57,076 nucleotides of DNA from Lachnospiraceae bacterium (GTDB lineage: Bacteria > Bacillota > Clostridia > Lachnospirales > Lachnospiraceae). The stretch lies in the NCBI GenBank assembly GCA_017465475.1, contig JAFTWC010000023.1, positions 1 through 57,076 of the forward strand, given 5' to 3'. The number at the start of each line of letters is the position of its first letter. Within the stretch, counting starts at the first letter, position 1. This document shows positions 51,733-57,076 of this stretch, piece by piece. The position numbers were made by a program, and so were the translations under genes. The notes under the pieces were generated by a model. The model was not told the DNA's origin and did not search any database. It saw nothing but the letters and a program-made list of their open reading frames with translations.

Positions 51733-52623
51733 TCAACGAGATTTATTCCGAAAATTCATCTCACTAAGAAGTGTGGAGCCCAAAATCAACACCGCTCCCA
51801 CGATGCCAAGCGCACTTGTCTCTTCCCTTAACACCACCACAGAAAGTACCACCGCAAAGGCCGGATCAATATAGCTGTACACCGCTATCGTTTGTCCGCT
51901 TAACCCGTCCATACTGCCAAAGTATAACCAGTACGCGATTCCGGTGTGAATGATTCCCACTGCAAGAAGCAGAAAAAACTGCGGCAGGGTGAGTACGGTA
52001 AACTCCTGCACTCCGCTTGTGAGTAACGCGTAGGGAAGCACCACTACTGCTGCCACTCCAAGCTGCATTATGGTTTTGTCATACGCGGAAATCTCCTTTA
52101 TAAACTTATTGGTCAGCATGGCCGTAGCGTAAAATCCGGCTGCACCCAGCCCGAATACAATTCCCGTTCCGCTGCCGCCGGCTGTTGCTCCTCCGTCAAA
52201 AATGCCGGATACCAAAAGCATCCCCACGACTGCTACCAACGCACAAAGGGACTTCTTTGCCGTCATCTTCTCCTTTAACAAAACCGGAGCAAGTAAAAGA
52301 ACCGCCACCGGAGCCATGTAATAGCATAGCGTTGCAATGGCCACCGTGGTATACCGATATGCCTCGAACAGTAAAATCCAGTTTATGCCGATTGCCGTAC
52401 CGGAAATCAAAAGCGGTACCATATTTTTTCTAATCGCCTTTTTATCCACCCGTTTTTTTGAAACGGCCACCACACCCAGCAAAAACAAGGTTCCGATTAC
52501 TCCTCTGACGCACGCCATCCAAGCCGATGACAGAGGAATATACCGACGAAACACGCCGATCGAACCAAAAATCAACATTGCCAAAGATAACTTAAGCATG
52601 GCACTTTTTTTATCCTGTCCCAT
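51733..52623 (-). CDS. EamA/RhaT-family DMT transporter
   Basis: 296 residues with ten membrane helices in two EamA repeats: AMLIFGSIGVFRRYIPLSSAWMACVRG... and the second from ~150, with YSYIDPAFAVVLSVVVLREE near the end, a hallmark of the family. It exports or exchanges amino acids or metabolites; the substrate is unknown. ATG 52623 follows GGAAAGGA. It is separated by a terminator from the downstream ABC genes. Confidence 0.88.
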   Translation of the reverse strand: MGQDKKSAMLKLSLAMLIFGSIGVFRRYIPLSSAWMACVRGVIGTLFLLGVVAVSKKRVDKKAIRKNMVPLLISGTAIGINWILLFEAYRYTTVAIATLCYYMAPVAVLLLAPVLLKEKMTAKKSLCALVAVVGMLLVSGIFDGGATAGGSGTGIVFGLGAAGFYATAMLTNKFIKEISAYDKTIMQLGVAAVVVLPYALLTSGVQEFTVLTLPQFFLLLAVGIIHTGIAYWLYFGSMDGLSGQTIAVYSYIDPAFAVVLSVVVLREETSALGIVGAVLILGSTLLSEMNFRNKSR

Positions 52624-52660
52624 AGTTATGTCCTTTCCTGATGCATTATAAACACAGAAA

Positions 52661-52692
52661 GCCTGCAGGATTTTGAACAAAGTCCCGCAGGC
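52661..52692 (-). terminator. Intrinsic terminator after the amino-acid ABC operon
   Basis: GCCTGC-GGA-TTTTG ... AAGTCC-GCAGGC: a stem of ~12 pairs with one mismatch, about 10 nt after the ATPase stop. Confidence 0.65.
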
Positions 52693-52701
52693 CGTTATCA
52701 T

Positions 52702-53502
52702 TTATAAGCCTTCTGCAGCGTTCGCCAAAAACGCTTTCAATTTCTCACTCTTCGGATTCGTAAAAATCTGTTCCGGCTCTCCCATTTCTTCGATGACACC
52801 GTCCGCCATAAACATAACCTTATCCGCCACACGTCTCGCAAACTCCATTTCGTGGGTTACCACAATCATGGTGCGCTCCGAAGACTTAAGACCGCGAATG
52901 ACACGAAGCACCTCTCCGGTAAGTGCCGGATCCAATGCACTGGTAGGCTCGTCAAAGCAAAGAATGTCCGGATTTAATGCAAGCGCACGGGCAATGGCCA
53001 CACGCTGTTGCTGTCCCCCGGAAAGTTCGCACGGATACGCACTTTTCTTCTCTAAAAGTCCCACTTGAGAAAGCAACCCTTCTGCATGGGCAGTTACCTT
53101 TGCAAGGGCTTCCTTCATCTCGTCCTTGGAAATCTTTTTGGCCTTACAAGCATCCTTTATCTGTAATTCCTCCGCCAAAGTCACATTACGCAACACATTG
53201 TACTGCGGAAACAAGTTAAAGGACTGGAATACCAAACCAAAGTGAAGACGCTTCTCACGAATCTCTTTTTCATTTAATTTCTGTACATCCCTTGCATCAA
53301 AGATGCATTCCTCATTTACAAAAAGCTGTCCCTGATCCGGGGTTACCAAAAAATTCAGGCAACGGAGAAGCGTTGTTTTCCCGCTTCCGGAAGAGCCGAT
53401 AATCGCCAAAACCTCGCCCTTTTCCATGGAAAAATCAATGCCCTTTAAAACCTCTTCCCCATCAAAGCTTTTTCGAATGTTGTTAACTTCCAATACCGCC
53501 AT
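52702..53502 (-). CDS. Polar amino-acid ABC transporter ATPase (GlnQ-type)
   Basis: 266 residues: Walker A GSSGSGKTT, Q-loop FQSFNLFPQ, signature LSGGQQQR, Walker B ILCFDEPTSALD and H-loop VTHEM. These and the FNLFPQYNVLRNV stretch mark the amino-acid (PAAT) subfamily. A ~25-residue insertion (DACKAKKISKDEMKEALAK) lengthens it slightly. It lies 3 bp after the permease gene and completes a three-gene importer. Confidence 0.93.
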   Translation of the reverse strand: MAVLEVNNIRKSFDGEEVLKGIDFSMEKGEVLAIIGSSGSGKTTLLRCLNFLVTPDQGQLFVNEECIFDARDVQKLNEKEIREKRLHFGLVFQSFNLFPQYNVLRNVTLAEELQIKDACKAKKISKDEMKEALAKVTAHAEGLLSQVGLLEKKSAYPCELSGGQQQRVAIARALALNPDILCFDEPTSALDPALTGEVLRVIRGLKSSERTMIVVTHEMEFARRVADKVMFMADGVIEEMGEPEQIFTNPKSEKLKAFLANAAEGL

Positions 53503-53505
53503 ATG

Positions 53506-54153
53506 CTATCCCTTATAATAATCCATCTTTTTCTCAATCCAGTTAAACAGTAACGTAAGCGCTCCGGATACTAACAGGTAGAATGCGCCGATGTAGAAAA
53601 TCGGCCAAATGATACCTTTCAGACCTACAATATCCTGGGCTGCCTTTACCAGCTCTACCACGGAAATTACCCGGGCAAGCGAAGTATCCTTTACAAGGGT
53701 AATGACTTCGTTTCCCATGGCAGGAAGAATCCGCTTAATTACCTGGAACAAAACGACTTTAAAGAAAATCTGGCGTTTTGTCATGCCAAGTACTTGTCCC
53801 GCCTCATACTGACCGGCCGGAATACTTTCAATTCCGCCACGATATATTTCCGAAAAATAGGCCGCATAATTGATAATAAAGGCAATGAGCACCGCCGTCA
53901 TACGCGGCAGTGCCTTTGCCCCAAAAATCAATCCCGGACCGTAAAACACAAGAATAATCTGCAACATTAACGGCGTTCCGCGGATAATCCAGACAAAGGT
54001 CCGGGTTAACCATCGGAGCGGCTTAATCTTGGACATGGAACCAAAGGTAATCACAAGACCAAGCGGCAGGGAACCAAGCAACACGATAAAGAAAATCAGC
54101 ATGGTTACCTTAAAGCCGTCCAAAAGCTGCATAGTAACGTCAATAAATGACAT
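53506..54153 (-). CDS. Polar amino-acid ABC transporter permease
   Basis: 215 residues with about five membrane helices and the PAAT-type EAA loop: YEAGQVLGMTKRQIFFKVVLFQVIKRILP. N-terminal GFKVTMLIFFIVLLGSLPLGLVI and WIIRGTPLMLQI are characteristic. GGAGAAGGA precedes the ATG. It works as a homodimer with the ATPase and the lipoprotein below. Confidence 0.93.
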   Translation of the reverse strand: MSFIDVTMQLLDGFKVTMLIFFIVLLGSLPLGLVITFGSMSKIKPLRWLTRTFVWIIRGTPLMLQIILVFYGPGLIFGAKALPRMTAVLIAFIINYAAYFSEIYRGGIESIPAGQYEAGQVLGMTKRQIFFKVVLFQVIKRILPAMGNEVITLVKDTSLARVISVVELVKAAQDIVGLKGIIWPIFYIGAFYLLVSGALTLLFNWIEKKMDYYKG

Positions 54154-54180
54154 AACGTCCTTCTCCTTTTGGTATGTATC

Positions 54181-54981
54181 TTACTTAAATGCCAAAGACT
54201 CGCTCATATCGTACTTCTCTGCAAGAGACTTCATGAAGCCCTCTGCCACAAGCTCATCGATTGCCTTATTTACGGCAGCTAAAAGCTCCTTATCTTCCAA
54301 ACGGAAACCGATTGCATATTCTTCCGGGGCCAAATCAATCCCCTCAACAATCATTAAGTCACTGAAATCAGACTCGTCATTAACAACAGCCTTCGCCATA
54401 ATGTAGTCAAGAACAGCAACATCGGAAGTACCTGCCTTTACCTCTAAAAGAGCATCCTTCTGTGCAGCAGCTGCTACGAACTTATTCTGGGAAAGGGTAG
54501 CGTCGCTCTCGATAGCAGTCTGACCTGCAGAACCGTTCTCGGCAATCATGTTTGCACCGGCCATGCTTGCAATATCTACATACTTTGCAGCATCTGCCTT
54601 ACGAATAATAGCCACCTGACGATTGCTTACATAAGCGGTAGAGAATGCCATATTCTCCTTACGCTCCTCAGTAACGGTAAGACCGTTCCAGATACAGTCG
54701 ATGGACTTCGCCTTTAACTCATTCTCCTTCTGCTCCCAGTCAATCACCTGGAACTTTGCTTCTACACCGAGTTTTTCGCAAACTGCCTTTGCAAACTCAG
54801 TCTCAAAACCGGTTAACTCACCATTCTCATCATTGTAGTTCATCGGCTCGAAAAGGGTAATACCCATAATCATCTCACCGTTATCCTTGATATACGCAAG
54901 GTCTTCCTTTGCTGCGCCGCAACCTGCAAACAAAGACAGGCAAAGCACTGCAGTTAATAATGCTGCTAACTTCTTCTTCAT
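54181..54981 (-). CDS. Polar amino-acid ABC solute-binding lipoprotein
   Basis: 266 residues. Lipobox SLFAGC, then the SBP_bac_3 fold: MIMGITLFEPMNYNDENGELTGFETEFAKAVCEKLG, VIDWEQKENELKAKSIDCIWNGLTVTEER, and the ENGSAGQTAIES hinge. It captures the amino acid outside and delivers it to the permease 27 bp downstream. The exact amino acid cannot be read from sequence. Confidence 0.93.
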   Translation of the reverse strand: MKKKLAALLTAVLCLSLFAGCGAAKEDLAYIKDNGEMIMGITLFEPMNYNDENGELTGFETEFAKAVCEKLGVEAKFQVIDWEQKENELKAKSIDCIWNGLTVTEERKENMAFSTAYVSNRQVAIIRKADAAKYVDIASMAGANMIAENGSAGQTAIESDATLSQNKFVAAAAQKDALLEVKAGTSDVAVLDYIMAKAVVNDESDFSDLMIVEGIDLAPEEYAIGFRLEDKELLAAVNKAIDELVAEGFMKSLAEKYDMSESLAFK

Positions 54982-55074
54982 AAAAAATCTCCTTTTCTTC
55001 GGGACTCTACCCGCTAAAATCTAATTCTCCCTCTAAACCGTTTATCATACTGTTTTGTCTTCTAACGCTTTATC

Positions 55075-55103
55075 ATAGTAGCACGAAAGACCTACTTTGT
55101 CAA
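55075..55103 (-). promoter_or_regulatory. Consensus promoter of the amino-acid ABC operon
   Basis: Leftward TTGACA (complement of 55098-55103), 17 bp, TACTAT (complement of 55075-55080). Confidence 0.8.
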
Positions 55104-55110
55104 GATTTAA

Positions 55111-55475
55111 ACGGAGCTGCGCGCAGGGGTAACGGGCGCGGCGGGCTCTGTTTTTTCTTTTGAACTGTTTTATCCACGGCAATGGCAAGTTACATGTTTT
55201 AAACATCTCTTTGAACTTTACGCAGGATAGTAGACTTTCTTATTACTTCGAAGACCTGTCAGCAACCCTCGAACAGGAGGTTCGAGGGAGCCCGCCATAA
55301 GGCATGGATGCCGCATCAGGGCGATTGCGTCACTCCATAATTCACCTTCCCGAAGTAATTAGAAAGACTCTATCCGGAGTAGGAGAAAAGAGAAGTTTAA
55401 AACATGTAACTTGCCTATGGATATCCTGCAAAAGAAAAAACAAGAGCGGGACTGCGCGTTTCCACGCGTCAGCCC
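55111..55475. repeat. Large imperfect palindrome / structured RNA candidate
   Basis: The core (55184-55415) has arms of a perfect 21-bp stem (GGCAAGTTACATGTTTTAAAC / its complement at 55395-55415), a 7-bp inner stem, an asymmetric internal loop, and a ~24-bp imperfect stem (55225-55250 with 55351-55375). The top carries a 9-bp hairpin CCCTCGAAC-AGGAG-GTTCGAGGG. Outside the core both flanks also mirror each other: GCTCT(T)GTTTTTTCTTTTG on each strand, preceded by a GC-rich hairpin, pointing inward from both sides. It could be a small mobile element, or an ncRNA such as a 6S-like rod; no known family motif is matched. Confidence 0.6.
55444..55475 (-). terminator. Intrinsic terminator after proS
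   Basis: GCGGG-CTG-CGCGT pairs with ACGCG-CAG-CCCGC; TTGTTTTTTC follows on the minus strand, 12 nt past the proS stop. Confidence 0.8.
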
Positions 55476-55486
55476 CGCAGTCAATC

Positions 55487-56920
55487 TTAATATGCCTTAC
55501 CCCAGTATACCATACTCTTAGCCGGTTTGCCGCAGCAAACACAGGTCTTTGCAAGTTCTTCCTGTGCAAACGGCATGCAACGGGAACTAACGCCCGCCTT
55601 TTCTTTTAATGCCTCTTCACAAGCAAGCTCGCCGCACCACATGGCCTTGATGAATCCCGGCTTATTCTCCGCCACATCCATCATCTCTTCCATGGTGGTT
55701 GCACTGTAGGTATGCTCATCACGATGCACTCTTGCACGCTCTAACATTTCCTTCTGCATGGTGTCAAGAAGCTCGCCTACCTTTACTTCCAGTTCATCCA
55801 AGGATACGGTTACCTTCTCATTGGTATCACGTCTTGCAATCACCGCCTGATTTGCCTCGATGTCCTTCGGACCGATTTCAATACGAAGCGGCACACCGCG
55901 CATCTCATGCTCTGCAAACTTCCAACCCGGAGACTTGTCGGAATCATCTACCTTTACACGGAAGCCCTTTAAGATGTTACCAAGCTCGTATGCCTTATCC
56001 AACACGCCTTCCTTGTCCTGACGTACCGGAATAATCACTGCCTGCACCGGAGCAATGGCCGGCGGAAGCACAAGACCGCTGTTGTCACCGTGTACCATAA
56101 TAACCGCACCGATTAAACGGGTAGTCATACCCCAGGAAGTCTGGTGAACATACTGCAACTTATCTTCCTTATCCGTATACTGAATATCAAATGCCTTTGC
56201 AAAACCGTTACCGAAGTTATGGCTGGTGCCGGACTGCAATGCCTTACCGTCATGCATCAAAGCCTCGATGGTATAGGTAGCTTCTGCGCCCGCAAACTTC
56301 TCCTTATCGGTCTTGCGTCCCCGAACCATCGGAATTGCCAAAATTTCCTCACAGAAATCCGCGTAGAGATTTAACATCTGAATGGTTCTCTCTTCTGCTT
56401 CCTCTGCAGTCGCGTGAGCGGTGTGACCTTCCTGCCATAAAAACTCCATGGAACGAAGGAACGGACGGGTGGTCTTTTCCCAACGAACTACAGAACACCA
56501 CTGATTGTATACCTTCGGAAGATCACGGTAAGAACCGATGATCTTGGAGTAAAAATCACAGAACAGGGTCTCTGAGGTCGGACGTACGCACATACGCTCC
56601 TGCAACGGTTCGCTGCCGCCGTGGGTTACCCACGCAACTTCCGGTGCAAAACCTTCTACATGATCCTTCTCCTTATTGAGAAGACTCTCCGGAATAAACA
56701 TCGGCATGTACACGTTCTCTACACCGGTTTCCTTAAAGCGACGGTCAAGCTCCTTCTGAATGAGCTCCCAAATCGCATAACCTGCCGGACGGATTACCAT
56801 ACATCCCTTAATACCGGAATACTCCACAAGCTCTGCCTTCTTCACAATGTCGGTATACCATTGTGCGAAATCCTCTTCCATGGAGGTAATCGATTCTACC
56901 ATTTTCTTGTCTTTTGCCAT
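55487..56920 (-). CDS. proS: Prolyl-tRNA synthetase, archaeal/eukaryote-like type
   Basis: 477 residues. Class II motifs: motif 1 region [28 protein letters not shown], motif 2 [27 protein letters not shown], motif 3 near the end of the catalytic core, then the anticodon-binding domain ([10 protein letters not shown]). A C-terminal zinc-like domain ([19 protein letters not shown]) ends in Tyr. It lacks the bacterial-type editing insertion, and its ~480-residue length fits the short archaeal-like class found in some Firmicutes. ATG 56920 with AGGAGG upstream is chosen over the long in-frame extension to 57070, which has no ribosome site. Confidence 0.95.
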   Translation of the reverse strand: MAKDKKMVESITSMEEDFAQWYTDIVKKAELVEYSGIKGCMVIRPAGYAIWELIQKELDRRFKETGVENVYMPMFIPESLLNKEKDHVEGFAPEVAWVTHGGSEPLQERMCVRPTSETLFCDFYSKIIGSYRDLPKVYNQWCSVVRWEKTTRPFLRSMEFLWQEGHTAHATAEEAEERTIQMLNLYADFCEEILAIPMVRGRKTDKEKFAGAEATYTIEALMHDGKALQSGTSHNFGNGFAKAFDIQYTDKEDKLQYVHQTSWGMTTRLIGAVIMVHGDNSGLVLPPAIAPVQAVIIPVRQDKEGVLDKAYELGNILKGFRVKVDDSDKSPGWKFAEHEMRGVPLRIEIGPKDIEANQAVIARRDTNEKVTVSLDELEVKVGELLDTMQKEMLERARVHRDEHTYSATTMEEMMDVAENKPGFIKAMWCGELACEEALKEKAGVSSRCMPFAQEELAKTCVCCGKPAKSMVYWGKAY

Positions 56921-56961
56921 TTTCTTTCCTCCTTTTTGATACGGTCGTTTACTAAAAAGTC

Positions 56962-57010
56962 GAAGATAACTGTGCAAAAGAATTAATGTACCTTCCTCAC
57001 AATTATCTTC
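56962..57010 (-). other. Inverted repeat in the proS leader
   Basis: GAAGATAATTGTG and CACAGTTATCTTC (on the minus strand) form a 13-bp stem with one mismatch around a 23-nt loop, 42 nt before the proS start. It has no T-box sequence and no T tail. The leader continues beyond the window edge. Confidence 0.45.
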
Positions 57011-57076
57011 TTGTGTACGTTTGAGGGAACCTTCCCTTTTGCGCGCCGGCTCCGGGCGTGGCAGATTCATACGTGC

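Noticed and set aside
55281-55320. A GGTTCGA segment resembling a tRNA T-arm
   Set aside because: It is one arm of the CCCTCGAAC/GTTCGAGGG hairpin within the palindromic element; no acceptor, D or anticodon stems fit.
56921-57076. T-box leader for proS
   Set aside because: No T-box consensus (GGGTGGNACCGCG) and no antiterminator/terminator pair is visible in the part of the leader inside the window.

Overview
The window looks like chromosome from a Clostridia-class Firmicute, most likely a Lachnospiraceae gut bacterium. The signs are strong AGGAGG ribosome sites, low-to-moderate GC, a GEMM-I cyclic-di-GMP riboswitch, a Y-family polymerase behind a Gram-positive LexA box, an archaeal-type ProS, and CxxC/His-repeat lipoproteins. 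I cannot fix the genus. Most genes lie on the minus strand. No rRNA, tRNA, CRISPR array, transposase or phage module is recognisable.

Layout. 1-4.2 kb holds regulators (AraC-type, cut by the window edge; LysR-type), a 27-residue small ORF, and a YhhN / uracil-DNA-glycosylase-fold pair. 4.16-5.4 kb is a decayed composite: a truncated UvrD-like helicase joined out of frame to two other gene remnants. 5.6-14.2 kb is a lasso-peptide (RiPP) locus: ABC exporter (D), PqqD-like leader-binding protein (B1), Asn-synthetase-like cyclase (C), HPr-kinase-like tailoring kinase (K), a 58-residue precursor (A) on the opposite strand, transglutaminase-like leader peptidase (B2), a nucleotidyltransferase and two small membrane proteins. 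14.2-30.6 kb is an exopolysaccharide cluster: glycosyltransferases, Wzx flippase, Wzy polymerase, a kinase-fold protein, PssD/PssE, Wzz, a Walker-A-degenerate CpsD-like ATPase, a beta-helix lipoprotein and a complete dTDP-rhamnose set (rfbD, B, A, C). 30.9-32.5 kb is a divergent two-component system. 32.5-34.5 kb is a secreted beta-helix protein behind a c-di-GMP-I riboswitch. 34.6-37.9 kb is a second, minimal lasso locus: only K, C and a second precursor with a near-identical leader. It has no B1, B2 or D, so it probably borrows those of the first locus about 23 kb away.

38-57 kb is mainly housekeeping and transport: HAD phosphatase, intracellular GH10 xylanase, UraA-type permease, rubrerythrin, SOS-controlled DinB, two orphan sugar-ABC permeases, two paralogous lipoproteins flanking a YccF protein and a PII-like/DUF1538 pair, an EamA transporter, a complete polar-amino-acid ABC transporter, a large palindromic element and proS.

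The most interesting part is the split, twin-precursor lasso system wrapped around an EPS cluster. Both precursor genes have near-consensus promoters with 17-bp spacers. At the first locus the precursor promoter and the divergent maturation-operon promoter share the same -10 bases, so they should be mutually exclusive. Both precursors have unusually long, acidic, Gly/Asp-rich regions after the leader, and only one ends in the C-terminal Ser expected by a PadeK-type kinase.
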